From: JBFHNV01 sp041593595
GTDB taxonomy: Bacteria > Pseudomonadota > Gammaproteobacteria > HK1
Length of the DNA: 64,000 nt
Assembly: GCA_041593595.1 (NCBI GenBank)
Contig: JBFHNV010000002.1
Coordinates: 41,883 to 105,882, forward strand
Direction of reading: 5' to 3'
The notes beneath the pieces are model-generated. The model was not told the DNA's origin. It did not search any database and saw only the letters and a program-made list of their open reading frames with translations. A program made the position numbers and the translations under genes. Within the stretch, counting starts at the first letter, position 1. Every line of letters begins with the position of its first letter. Below, one piece after another: positions 27,044 to 35,245 of the stretch.

Positions 27044-27862
27044 TCAGAAGCCGCCCCGTGCGCCGAGCAGTTCCTGGTAGAGGAGCGTCGCCCGCTCCAT
27101 GTCCAGCAGCATGTTCTCGCCCGCATCGTCCATGATGCCGGGATAGAAGACGTTCTCCCGGTAGAGGCCCAGGGCGCCCTTGAACCATTCCCACTGCGTG
27201 TCGGCGTCGGCAAGCACCGCGTTCAGCGTTGGCGTGTTCTGCGGCGCGGAATGCAGCTCCCGCAGGGTCGCTTCCATCTCGTTCCAGGTCTCGACGAACT
27301 GGTCAACCACGGCGCGCGAGTCCAGTCCCCAGGCGAGGTAGGCGTAGGCCTTGACCAGGCGCTGGGACAGCATCCGCTGGCGCCCGCAGATGTTGACGAG
27401 TCGCGCCTCCTCGTGGTTCGACAGTGCCGTGATGCGCCGCACCAGCGACTCCGCGGCGTGCAGAGTCGCTTCCCCGGCCTCCAGGACTTCGACGGCGTGC
27501 TCGCGCCGTGGTTCCCTGGACGTCTCGTGTCGCAGCACCGCCCAGCGCTCGCGCAATCGCTCCAGTGCGGGCAGCAGCGACGGATGGGCCTCCGCGACGG
27601 CCGTCAGCGCGGAAAGGTTGGCCTCGAAGGCTTCGGTGGCCCGCAACAGCTGGACCCTCGGCTGTCGGCTCTCGTTTCCCAGGCCGATGAGTGCCCAGGC
27701 CTTCACGACGCGCTGGCTCAGCATGCGCTGGCGTCCCGCAACGTTGATGGCACTCGCCACCAGGTCGACCTGCTGCACGGCGCCGGAAGCGGGCAGCGCG
27801 AGCAGCAGCCCCAACAGGGCGCAGGAGGTGCTCGTGAGGAATCTGCCGGTTGTGAAGACCAT
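27044..27862 (-). CDS. Stand-alone periplasmic protein with two PilJ-type sensor repeats
   Basis: A secreted protein of 272 residues: a signal peptide (CALLGLLLALPASGA) is followed by two copies of the PilJ/type IV pili methyl-accepting N-terminal domain. Each copy is marked by the helix motif AGRQRMLSQRVVKAWALI and, about 120 residues later, CGRQRMLSQRLVKAYAYL. In known proteins this domain is the periplasmic sensor of chemoreceptors and of nitrate/nitrite-type kinases; here no membrane or signalling domain is attached. ATG 27862 follows AGGTG. It heads the ccmDGI operon and lies behind a sigma-54 promoter and an activator-type palindrome, so it may modulate a sensor kinase. Confidence 0.85.
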   Translation of the reverse strand: MVFTTGRFLTSTSCALLGLLLALPASGAVQQVDLVASAINVAGRQRMLSQRVVKAWALIGLGNESRQPRVQLLRATEAFEANLSALTAVAEAHPSLLPALERLRERWAVLRHETSREPRREHAVEVLEAGEATLHAAESLVRRITALSNHEEARLVNICGRQRMLSQRLVKAYAYLAWGLDSRAVVDQFVETWNEMEATLRELHSAPQNTPTLNAVLADADTQWEWFKGALGLYRENVFYPGIMDDAGENMLLDMERATLLYQELLGARGGF

Positions 27863-27955
27863 GAGGCACCTGAACACGGAGATGTCCGCGGCGGTGCTCC
27901 GCCGCCGGGTCACGGGGTGACGGGGCGCCGTCGAGGTCTCCAGGGAATACCGCGA

Positions 27956-27971
27956 TGCAAGAACTGTTCCG
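27956..27971 (-). promoter_or_regulatory. Sigma-54 promoter for the PilJ/ccmDGI operon
   Basis: Read on the minus strand the sequence is CGGAACAGTTCTTGCA: GG and GC elements are exactly ten bases apart, and TTGCA matches the -12 consensus fully. Transcription would start about 83 bases before the ATG at 27862. An activator-type palindrome lies about 85 bases further upstream. Confidence 0.65.
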
Positions 27972-28034
27972 CTGCCGCGCGCCGCGGCGCTGCGCCGGCA
28001 TTCTCCCCGGCCGGCAGTGGCCCGCTGCGGCGTT

Positions 28035-28050
28035 TTCCCGAAGCCGGGAA
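28035..28050. promoter_or_regulatory. Activator-binding palindrome (UAS), copy 1
   Basis: TTCCCGAAGCCGGGAA, extending to a 9+9 perfect palindrome at 28033-28052. It matches the palindromes found before two other sigma-54 promoters of this window (14 of 16 bases with the 54485 copy). Its centre is about 98 bases upstream of the predicted start point. It could alternatively act as a hairpin ending transcription of the upstream NHL gene, but no T-run follows. Confidence 0.55.
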
Positions 28051-28147
28051 AACCATCCCCGGGTTTGACAACGCGAGAGCGCAGCCGGGTCCGTGCCGGC
28101 CGCGGGTGCGGCACGGACCCCTGGATCCCGCGGTGGCCCTGCCCGCC

Positions 28148-29305
28148 TCACGGGCGGTCGTACCAGGCCCCGAGGAATCCGAGCTCGCGAGGAAGCGCGG
28201 CGGGCCGGTAGACGTCCACCTTGCGGAAGAACTGATCGACCAGCAGGACCCGGCCGTCCTCATCCACGTGGATCCCGGCCGGGAGCATGTAGGCGGCGGG
28301 CCCGGGCCGGGAACTGCGCCTGCCGACGAACAGCAGCAGCTCCCCCTGCGGATCGAACAGCTGGAAGTTGCCGAAGGCGGCATCGCTCACGTAGACGCGC
28401 CCCATGGGGTCGAGGGCAATGCCCTTCGGCCGGGAGAACTGGCCGGCCTTTCGCCCCACGCGGCCGAATACCCGCACCAGGGCGCCGTCCAGGGAGAACA
28501 CCTGTACCCGAAAGTTCGCGCCGTCGACCACGTACAGCATGTCGTCCGGACCCACCTCCGCGTCCTGCGGGAGGTCGAACTCGCCTGGCCTGTTCCCGCG
28601 CCTGCCGATGTCGAGAAGATGGTCGCCGCTGACTGCGTCGAACACCCGGACCTGGTGCCCGCTGCCCGCGACGAGACCGGTGTCGACGGCGAAGAGCCGT
28701 TTGCCGTCGGTGCTGACGGCGACGTGGGTCAGGCGCTGGAACCGCTTTTCTCCCACCGCGCGCAGGAAGCTGCCGTCCCGGCCGAACACCATGACCTGTC
28801 CGCGCTCGGCGTCCGCCACGTAGAGGTTGCAGTCGCGGTCGGTACTCAACCCCAACGGCCGCAGAAGGGTGCCGGGCGCCCGGGTGCCGATGTCGTGGAC
28901 TCGCCTGTGCGCCACGTCGAAGGCGACGACGGTGCGGTCCGTGGTGTCGCTGACGTAGACGTGACCCCGGCACGTGGTCACGTCGAAGGGCGTGCTGAAC
29001 AGGCGCTCCGGGGTCGACCCGCCGCCAACCGGGGGTGCGGCGGGGCCGTTGGTGGCATTCGCCAGCAGGCTGGAACGCCCGGAGATGGTACGTTCGAACA
29101 CCAGCCGGGCCGCCGCCGGCGGCGGCGGAAAGGCGGGCTCTGAAAGCGACCCCTGCGGGCCCGCCTCCGGGGCCGCGCAGCCGACGAGGATGCCGCTCCA
29201 GCAAGCAGCGGCGACGAGTGAGCGCGATCTCCGCGCCCGGCGGCGCTCGCGGCCGCGGGCAGGCTCGCGGAAACCAGGGTGAATTGGTATCTTCCTTCGG
29301 GTCAT
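28148..29305 (-). CDS. NHL-repeat beta-propeller lipoprotein
   Basis: A 385-residue lipoprotein (lipobox ILVGC) followed by a six-bladed NHL propeller. Blades repeat phrases such as PFDVTTCRGHVYVSDTTD, RPLGLSTDRDCNLYVADAE and SRPKGIALDPMGRVYVSD. It ends in a blade containing LPAGIHVDEDGR and LVDQFFRKVDVY. It is a close paralogue of the Tat lipoprotein at 32947-34101. NHL propellers are interaction scaffolds and are frequent companions of multiheme cytochromes in metal-reducing bacteria. ATG 29305 is 107 bases from the divergent triheme cytochrome gene, so both promoters share that gap. Confidence 0.88.
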   Translation of the reverse strand: MTRRKIPIHPGFREPARGRERRRARRSRSLVAAACWSGILVGCAAPEAGPQGSLSEPAFPPPPAAARLVFERTISGRSSLLANATNGPAAPPVGGGSTPERLFSTPFDVTTCRGHVYVSDTTDRTVVAFDVAHRRVHDIGTRAPGTLLRPLGLSTDRDCNLYVADAERGQVMVFGRDGSFLRAVGEKRFQRLTHVAVSTDGKRLFAVDTGLVAGSGHQVRVFDAVSGDHLLDIGRRGNRPGEFDLPQDAEVGPDDMLYVVDGANFRVQVFSLDGALVRVFGRVGRKAGQFSRPKGIALDPMGRVYVSDAAFGNFQLFDPQGELLLFVGRRSSRPGPAAYMLPAGIHVDEDGRVLLVDQFFRKVDVYRPAALPRELGFLGAWYDRP

Positions 29306-29412
29306 GAGGTGTCGATGAGCGAGCCGTCCACGTGTCCAAGGGTGTCGTCGTGCGACGATGGCGACGCGGGTTGGCCGCGGCGGTTCGGCTCCGGTTGCGC
29401 GGGAAGGATTCC

Positions 29413-30540
29413 ATGAAGCCGGGAACATTTTCCAGCCTTGCGCTGTGCGCCGCGCTTCTCGTCGGCGCTGCGGCGGGAGCCAGGGGGGATTCCCGACACG
29501 CCGTGCCCGCCGGCGAGATGGACGCGGCCGCTCTCTATCACGACTACTGCTCGGTGTGCCACGGCGACCGGGGCGACGGTGACAGCAGGGCCCGGGGCAG
29601 CATGGTGCCCCCACCCAGGGACTTCACGGCGCCAGAGATGCGCTCCCTCGACCGCGAGACCATGATCGCGGCGGTGACCCGGGGGCGGGCCGGCACCGCC
29701 ATGGCACCCTGGGAGTCCCAGCTCAGCGAGGCCCAGATTGCCGGCGTGGTGGACTACATCCGCGCGAGCTTCATGGGGCTCGGCGCCGCGGGCGAGGGTG
29801 CGCGCATCTACGCACGCACCTGCTCCGTGTGCCACGGTGACAACGGCAGCGGGGCCGTGTGGGCCACGGCCAACCTGAATCCACGGCCACGGGACCTCAC
29901 CAGCGCCGCCGCCTCCGAGCTGAGCCGCGCGCGCATGATCCATTCGGTCACCCACGGCCGTGCCGACACGGCGATGCCCGGGTTCGGGACCCAGCTCGAC
30001 GGTCACCAGATCGAGGCGGTGGTGGACTACGTGCGCCGGACCTTCATGCAGCAGGCGCCGTCGAGCGCGCTCATCGCGCCCGCCGGGCACGGGCACGGGC
30101 ACGGGCACGAGGGTCGGGCGACGAGCCACGCGCAAGGAACCGGCCACAGCCACGACGAGCACCTGGGCGCGGCCGGAGGGCACGCGGAGCCCTTCCCCGA
30201 CGGCTTGGTGGGGGACGCCGTGCGGGGGCAGGAGCTGTACCGGACCAACTGCGTCGCCTGTCACGGCGAAGAGGGCGACGGTCAGGGCCCGCGGGCTTAC
30301 TTCATCCTGCCGAAGCCGCGCAACTTCACCCATCCGGCGTCGCGCAGCGCCTTCAATCGTCCGCACCTCATGCAGGCCATCTCACGGGGCCGGGTCGGCA
30401 GCGAGATGGCGGCGTGGGACACGGTGCTGGACGCGCAGTCCATCGCCGACATCGCGGAGTACGTCTTCCAGCGCTTCATCGTCGGACGACAGGCAGTGGG
30501 GACCGCGGCGCCCGTGGCTGGCGTTGCCTCGAGCAAGTGA
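29413..30540 (+). CDS. Tri-heme cytochrome c with histidine-rich linker
   Basis: A periplasmic cytochrome of 375 residues built of three class I-like domains with heme motifs CSVCH, CSVCH and CVACH. The domains share phrases such as PPPRDFTAPEMRSL, NPRPRDLTSAAAS and PKPRNFTHPASRS, so they arose by internal duplication. Between domains two and three lies a histidine/glycine linker containing HGHGHGHEG and GHSHDEHLG, which could bind metal ions. ATG 29413 follows GGAAGGA. The next gene encodes a related tri-heme protein 19 bases downstream. Confidence 0.9.
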   Translation: MKPGTFSSLALCAALLVGAAAGARGDSRHAVPAGEMDAAALYHDYCSVCHGDRGDGDSRARGSMVPPPRDFTAPEMRSLDRETMIAAVTRGRAGTAMAPWESQLSEAQIAGVVDYIRASFMGLGAAGEGARIYARTCSVCHGDNGSGAVWATANLNPRPRDLTSAAASELSRARMIHSVTHGRADTAMPGFGTQLDGHQIEAVVDYVRRTFMQQAPSSALIAPAGHGHGHGHEGRATSHAQGTGHSHDEHLGAAGGHAEPFPDGLVGDAVRGQELYRTNCVACHGEEGDGQGPRAYFILPKPRNFTHPASRSAFNRPHLMQAISRGRVGSEMAAWDTVLDAQSIADIAEYVFQRFIVGRQAVGTAAPVAGVASSK

Positions 30541-30559
30541 GCCGGCGGACCTGACTCCC

Positions 30560-31519
30560 ATGCGCGTCGCGCGCTTCGCGCCATGGGCCGCCGTGCCTGC
30601 GGTCGCTGCCTGGCTCTGCGGCGCCGGCGTCGCCGCGGCGCAGTCCGTCGAGACGGGGCGCGCCGTCTACAACCGCCACTGCTATTTCTGCCACGGGTAC
30701 TCGGGCGATGCACGGACCGTGGCGGCCAGCATGCTCGAGCCCCCGCCGCGGGACTTCACGTCCGGACCGCTGGGTCGCGAGCAGATGCTGGAGACGCTTC
30801 GCCGCGGCAGGCCCGGCACCGCCATGCAGCCGTTCCGCGGCATTCTCAGCGACACGGAGATGGCCGCTGTCGTGGACTTCATTCGCGACACCTTCGCGCT
30901 GCGCGGGGAGCCGAATCTCGCCTATCACAGCCCGGTGAACGGCTGGACCGGCGATCCGAGATCCTCCCCCGCAGCCCCGTTCGTGAGCGGTGACGCGGCG
31001 GTGGACCTGGGCGGCGACTCGCTCACCCCCGGGCTCCGCGCCGGGCAGAAGCTCTACCTGTCGTCCTGCGTCAGTTGTCACGCCCGCGGCGGGTCGGGGC
31101 CGCCGGAGTGGCGCAATGAGGCGGTGACCTGGCCCGAGGGGAACTACCTGGAGCACGGTGAGGCCGGCGAAGACCCGGTCACCGGGGTGTTCGAGCGCCA
31201 CGAGATCCCCCCGGTGCTCCACCGCGCCAACGAGACGGTGCGCGAGGGCGAGCGCCTGTACCGTACAAACTGCGCCCACTGCCACGCGGATGACGGCAGC
31301 GGGCGCAACTGGATCGGCAGCTTCCTGCATCCACCCCCTCCGGATTTCACCACGGCAGTCCCCGGCCCGGCGCCGGGGCCGGCCGAGCTGGCGCGGCTCA
31401 TCGCAGAGGGAACACCCGGCACTTCGATGCCGGCGTGGGAGCGAGTGCTGGACCCGGGCCAGATCCGAGCGCTGGTGGCGTACCTGAAGGCTGTCTTCCC
31501 GCGCTACGCGGGGCGCTGA
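30560..31519 (+). CDS. Tri-heme cytochrome c
   Basis: A 319-residue secreted cytochrome (signal peptide ending GVAAAQ) with heme motifs CYFCH, CVSCH and CAHCH. The first and third domains repeat the PPPRDFT and PPPPDFTTA phrases of the preceding gene. The middle heme sits in a distinct domain (GQKLYLSSCVSCHARGGSG). It is probably co-transcribed with the upstream tri-heme gene and descended from it. No catalytic domain is attached, so a periplasmic electron-transfer role is inferred. Confidence 0.88.
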   Translation: MRVARFAPWAAVPAVAAWLCGAGVAAAQSVETGRAVYNRHCYFCHGYSGDARTVAASMLEPPPRDFTSGPLGREQMLETLRRGRPGTAMQPFRGILSDTEMAAVVDFIRDTFALRGEPNLAYHSPVNGWTGDPRSSPAAPFVSGDAAVDLGGDSLTPGLRAGQKLYLSSCVSCHARGGSGPPEWRNEAVTWPEGNYLEHGEAGEDPVTGVFERHEIPPVLHRANETVREGERLYRTNCAHCHADDGSGRNWIGSFLHPPPPDFTTAVPGPAPGPAELARLIAEGTPGTSMPAWERVLDPGQIRALVAYLKAVFPRYAGR

Positions 31520-31684
31520 CTCCCACCGCCACCGGACGCTCGGCTCGCCGTCGGGGAGGACTGTGCCCGGCGCGGGTGGCGCCCGGCCCGGGACGTCGTG
31601 CGCGTCCACCGTAACCTGCCCGGGCCGCGTCATCGCCCATGTCTCGTGGCCTCTCTCCCGCCGGGGGAATCGGCCCCGTGCTCC

Positions 31685-31720
31685 TTTCCGAATCCGGGAC
31701 TTGTTTCCAGGAATCGGGAA
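31685..31720. promoter_or_regulatory. Pair of activator-binding palindromes (UAS), copy 2
   Basis: TTTCCGAATCCGGGAC (31685-31700) and TTCCAGGAATCGGGAA (31705-31720; on the other strand TTCCCGATTCCTGGAA) each match the 54485 copy at 13 of 16 positions. They are spaced 20 bases apart, about two helical turns, and lie about 120-160 bases upstream of the predicted sigma-54 start point. This is the usual geometry for an NtrC-family enhancer. Confidence 0.6.
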
Positions 31721-31816
31721 CACGGTGGCCACCCGACACGCCGTTCTGCCCAGCCAGAGCCCGGTCCGCGCCCATTATCGCCCGGATCCCCGACCCCGAC
31801 CGTACCCGGGCACCCC

Positions 31817-31832
31817 TGGCATGCCCATTGCT
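31817..31832 (+). promoter_or_regulatory. Sigma-54 promoter for the multiheme/porin operon
   Basis: TGGCATGCCCATTGCT matches the sigma-54 consensus (TGGCAC-N5-TTGCA) at all but two defined bases, with GG and GC exactly ten bases apart. The predicted transcript starts near 31843, about 143 bases before the tetraheme cytochrome ATG. The roughly 465-base gap around it (31520-31985) contains no gene. Confidence 0.75.
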
Positions 31833-31985
31833 AGACAGAGGGTGCAAAGGACGCATTCCGGTGACGGGCAAGGGAGATACACCGGACGGCGGGTGGATAT
31901 TCAAGCGCCGTTCGAGACCTGGCTGACGACAACGGATCCACGGCGACACCTCGACACGAGATCAACAGGGATTAAGGAGAGTGAC

Positions 31986-32768
31986 ATGAGCATCCGGCAG
32001 ATAACACGCGCCACCCTCGCATTCTGCGTGGTGGGCGCATTCGCCGGTACGGCAGTGGCCCAGATCAACGGGACGCCCCACGACCTGGGCTCCGGCAGCA
32101 CAGGCGCGGGAACCGACAACAACGAGGTCTGCGTCTACTGCCATACCCCCCACGGGGCGCGCACGGACATCACGGCCCCGTTGTGGAACAAGCCCGCGGG
32201 TTCGGCGACCTACCAGACCTACGACAGCACCACCATCGACGGCACGACGCTGGCGGTGGGATCGGTGTCCATCGCCTGTCTGACCTGTCACGACGGCACG
32301 CAGGCCCGCGATGCGGTCATCAACGCCCCGGGAAGTGGCGCCGGGCTCGGTTTCGCCCGCGACCCGACCAGCGCCGTCACCGGGCTGCCCGCCCTGGCTC
32401 CCGGTATCATCTCCAATCTCGGGGAGGATCTGCGTAACGACCACCCCATCGGGATCCAGTACGGCGGCTTCGATCCGGGCACCGGTCAGATCGATCCGGA
32501 CTTCAAGAACCTCGCGGGCGCCCTGCAGACGACTGGCACCGGGGCGCAGCAGCGGTGGTGGGTCGATACGGAGGCGGCGCCCAACGACCAGCGCAACAAG
32601 ACCGACATGATCCTGTACTCGCGCGACAATAGCGGCAGCACGCAGCCCTTCGTCGAATGTGCAAGCTGTCATGACCCGCATACCGGCAATGCGGTGGCGA
32701 ACGGATTGAACTTCATGCGCATCTCGAATGCGGACAGCGCCGTGTGTCTGGCCTGTCATACCAAGTAG
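31986..32768 (+). CDS. Secreted tetraheme cytochrome c
   Basis: A 260-residue protein with a signal peptide (TLAFCVVGAFAGTAVAQ) and four heme motifs: CVYCH, CLTCH, CASCH and CLACH. Motif neighbourhoods such as CVYCHTPHGA and CASCHDPHTG are those of the doubled-CxxCH cytochrome family common in extracellular electron-transfer clusters. The N-terminal part resembles the start of the 11-heme protein at 42288. ATG 31986 follows GGAGAG. It is the first gene behind the sigma-54 promoter, and a strong hairpin follows it, which may make it the most abundant product of the operon. Confidence 0.92.
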   Translation: MSIRQITRATLAFCVVGAFAGTAVAQINGTPHDLGSGSTGAGTDNNEVCVYCHTPHGARTDITAPLWNKPAGSATYQTYDSTTIDGTTLAVGSVSIACLTCHDGTQARDAVINAPGSGAGLGFARDPTSAVTGLPALAPGIISNLGEDLRNDHPIGIQYGGFDPGTGQIDPDFKNLAGALQTTGTGAQQRWWVDTEAAPNDQRNKTDMILYSRDNSGSTQPFVECASCHDPHTGNAVANGLNFMRISNADSAVCLACHTK

Positions 32769-32800
32769 AGCCCGGCCGCCGGAAGCCGGTGGCCACGGAC

Positions 32801-32826
32801 CGGGCCGAAGGGGAACCTTCGGCCCG
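32801..32826 (+). terminator. Strong hairpin after the tetraheme cytochrome gene
   Basis: CGGGCCGAAGG-GGAA-CCTTCGGCCCG is an 11-base-pair perfect stem with a tetraloop, followed by GTTTCGCTCT. The T-run is weak, so it probably acts as a partial terminator or an mRNA-protecting hairpin rather than a full stop. Confidence 0.6.
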
Positions 32827-32946
32827 GTTTCGCTCTGGGCAGCGGCCTTGTTATCCTCAGGACGGGCTTCTGCTCACTCGCGGTCCCCGGGCGTGCGAAT
32901 CGCCGGGACCTGCAGTCCGCACCTCTGGACCCGGGACGTCTCCAGA

Positions 32947-34101
32947 ATGCCGCAGTCACCCTTCCGTCGAACCATGCACCGGTCCCTGCTCGAGCGCCGC
33001 CAGGTACTGAAGGCGGGTGGTGCCTTCCTGGCCACGGCGGCTCTGGGGGGGTGCGTCGCCGAGACCAAGGAGGAGGTGTCCGAACCCGAGATCATCGTCT
33101 ACCCGCCGCCGCCGGAGACGCCCCGCTTCTTCCACGAGCGCACCATCTTCGGGAGCCTGGACGTGGTGGAGGAATCCGACACCAGCCGGTTCCGCCGGCT
33201 GGTGACCGGCGAGTCCCAGCGCGGAATCAGCTTCTCCAAGCCCTTCGACTGCGCCGTCCACAGGGGGCGGCTCTACGTCTCTGACACCGTCAGCCGGGCC
33301 GTCTTCGCCTTCGACTTCGCGAACCGCCGGTTCTTCGATATCGGCGAGTCGGGCCCGGGGCGGCTGCGCAAGCCCCTGGGGCTGTCCATCGACGCGTCGG
33401 GCCGCCTCTACGTGTGCGACGGCACGACGCGACGCATCCAGGTGTTCGGTGCCGATGGCAAGTACCTCACGAGCATGGGCAGGGACGGCGATCTGGAACG
33501 CCCGTCAGCCGTGGCCGTGAACGCGGAGGGCACGCGAATCTATGCGGTGGACACCGGGGGGGTGAAAACCTCGCTGCACCGCGTCCGGGTGTTCGACAGC
33601 CAGGGCAACGTGATCCAGGACATCGGTACCCGGGGCTCCGGACCGGGCCAGTTCAACCTGCCCCTGAATGCCGCCGTGCATCCTGACGGGCGCCTGTTCG
33701 TGGTCGATACGGGAAATTTCCGGGTCCAGATCTTCGGGCCCGAGGGTGACTTCCAGCACACCTTCGGCAAGTCCGGCCGTTACCCGGGGCAGTTCTCGCA
33801 CCCCAAGGGCATCGCCATCGACGTCGACGGGAAGCTGTTCATCACCGATACGGCCTTCGGCCTCGTTCAGATCTTCGACGAGCGCGGCCAGGTCCTGATG
33901 GCGCTGGGGGACAGGTCGGAAGCGGGTGGGACAGCCGCCCTGATCCTGCCGGCCGGCGTCGCAACGGACGTGGACGGCCGCGTCTACGTGGTCGACCAGT
34001 TCTTTCGCAAGGTGGAGGTGTTCCGCGAGGCCACGGTTCCGAAGGACTGGCCTGCCGGCAAGCGCAAGACCGTCGCCATGCCACCGCCCGGGGTGTCCTG
34101 A
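32947..34101 (+). CDS. Tat-type lipoprotein with NHL beta-propeller
   Basis: A 384-residue paralogue of the lipoprotein at 28148. The leader ERRQVLKAGGAFLATAALGGC combines a twin-arginine-like motif with a lipobox. The propeller blades include PFDCAVHRGRLYVSDTVS, KPLGLSIDASGRLYVCDG and HPKGIAIDVDGKLFITD. The protein ends with a blade containing VVDQFFRKVEVF. ATG 32947 or 32974 may be the start. It lies downstream of the tetraheme gene and upstream of the prolyl isomerase gene, in the same direction. Confidence 0.88.
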   Translation: MPQSPFRRTMHRSLLERRQVLKAGGAFLATAALGGCVAETKEEVSEPEIIVYPPPPETPRFFHERTIFGSLDVVEESDTSRFRRLVTGESQRGISFSKPFDCAVHRGRLYVSDTVSRAVFAFDFANRRFFDIGESGPGRLRKPLGLSIDASGRLYVCDGTTRRIQVFGADGKYLTSMGRDGDLERPSAVAVNAEGTRIYAVDTGGVKTSLHRVRVFDSQGNVIQDIGTRGSGPGQFNLPLNAAVHPDGRLFVVDTGNFRVQIFGPEGDFQHTFGKSGRYPGQFSHPKGIAIDVDGKLFITDTAFGLVQIFDERGQVLMALGDRSEAGGTAALILPAGVATDVDGRVYVVDQFFRKVEVFREATVPKDWPAGKRKTVAMPPPGVS

Positions 34102-34173
34102 CATGTGGATTGCGGACACCTTCCCGTCGTCAGCCGTGCGGTCCACCGGGCCCCAACCTGGAACCCATACAAC

Positions 34174-35151
34174 ATGAGCAGAGCCATCCGATCAACGATC
34201 CTCGTGGCCGTCGCGTTGACGGCTGTCGCGCCTGCGCAGTCTGCCGAGCTCGGTCCCGACGTGTTCGCGACCGTCGACGGAACCGTGATCTCCTCCGGCG
34301 AATTTGCCGCGGCGGTCCGCGATGGGGCCCGCCGGAAGTTCTTCCACGGGGATATTCCGCCGGCAGTGATGTCCGGCTTCCAGAGAGAGATTGGAGAGCG
34401 GCTGATCCAGCGCCAGCTCCTGCTCCAGGAGGCGTCTCGCCAGGGCATCGAGCCCGACATGGAGTGGGTCAGGTCCCAGCTCGACGCCTTCGAGCAGCGC
34501 TACGCCGGGCACCAGGCCTGGCCGGCGCAAGGCGAGCAGCTGATGCAAGTGGCCGAGGCGAACCTCCGCGCGCAGAGCCGCATCGAGCGCCTGCGGGAGT
34601 CCGTTCTCGGCCAGGCGGAAACGCCGTCCCCTGAGGCGTTGCGGGCCTACTACGAGGCGAACCCGGAGAAGTTCACGGAGCCGGAGCGTTTCAGGGTCTC
34701 GGGCATCCTGCTGAAGGTGGACCCGTCGGCTCCCGCGGCCGCCTGGGATGCCGCCATGGCGGAGGCCGCGCGCCTCGTGTCGCGGCTGCGTGGGGGTGCC
34801 GACTTCCGCGAGCTCGCGCGCCTGCACTCCGGCGATGTCAGCGCCGAGCGCGGGGGCGACATGGGCTACCTGCACCGGGGCATGGTGGGCAACCGCGCCC
34901 AGGCTGCACTGGATGCTGCCGAGCTCGGGGCGATCACCGAACCGGTGCGACTCCTGGAAGGTGTCGCCATCTTCCGCGTGGACGATCGCCCCGTGCCGAG
35001 ATTGCGACCTCTCGAGGACGTGGCCGAACGCGCCCGCGACCTGTGGCTGCGGGAGCAACGCGTATCGCTGTGGAGCGGGTTCCTCGACGGGCTGTCGAAG
35101 CAGGCCGAGATCCGCGTCAACACGCAGCACTACCTGCCGCTTCCGGGATGA
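34174..35151 (+). CDS. Periplasmic parvulin-type prolyl isomerase
   Basis: A 325-residue protein: signal peptide (STILVAVALTAVAPAQSA), a SurA/PrsA-like helical N-terminal region, and a PpiC parvulin domain. The domain carries the pattern RFRVSGILLKVDP, GGADFRELARLHSGD, ERGGDMGYLHRGMV and PVRLLEGVAIFRVDDR. Such chaperones help outer-membrane proteins fold. Placed directly before the beta-barrel gene and within a cytochrome operon, it probably assists assembly of that barrel and/or its cytochromes. The same gene combination is seen in porin-cytochrome clusters of metal-reducing bacteria. Confidence 0.88.
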   Translation: MSRAIRSTILVAVALTAVAPAQSAELGPDVFATVDGTVISSGEFAAAVRDGARRKFFHGDIPPAVMSGFQREIGERLIQRQLLLQEASRQGIEPDMEWVRSQLDAFEQRYAGHQAWPAQGEQLMQVAEANLRAQSRIERLRESVLGQAETPSPEALRAYYEANPEKFTEPERFRVSGILLKVDPSAPAAAWDAAMAEAARLVSRLRGGADFRELARLHSGDVSAERGGDMGYLHRGMVGNRAQAALDAAELGAITEPVRLLEGVAIFRVDDRPVPRLRPLEDVAERARDLWLREQRVSLWSGFLDGLSKQAEIRVNTQHYLPLPG

Positions 35152-35245
35152 AGCGGTCGCCGGTCGCCAGTGGTGTACGGCCGATTCGCACGTCGAGCCC
35201 GACCACGGGCCTTGATGCCCGAGCGCACCGCGACGCGAGGCGCCA

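Noticed and set aside
29407..29425. TTCCATGAAGCCGGGAA, resembling the activator palindrome
   Set aside because: It is 17 rather than 16 bases, overlaps the start codon of the tri-heme gene, and no sigma-54 site lies downstream at a usable distance.
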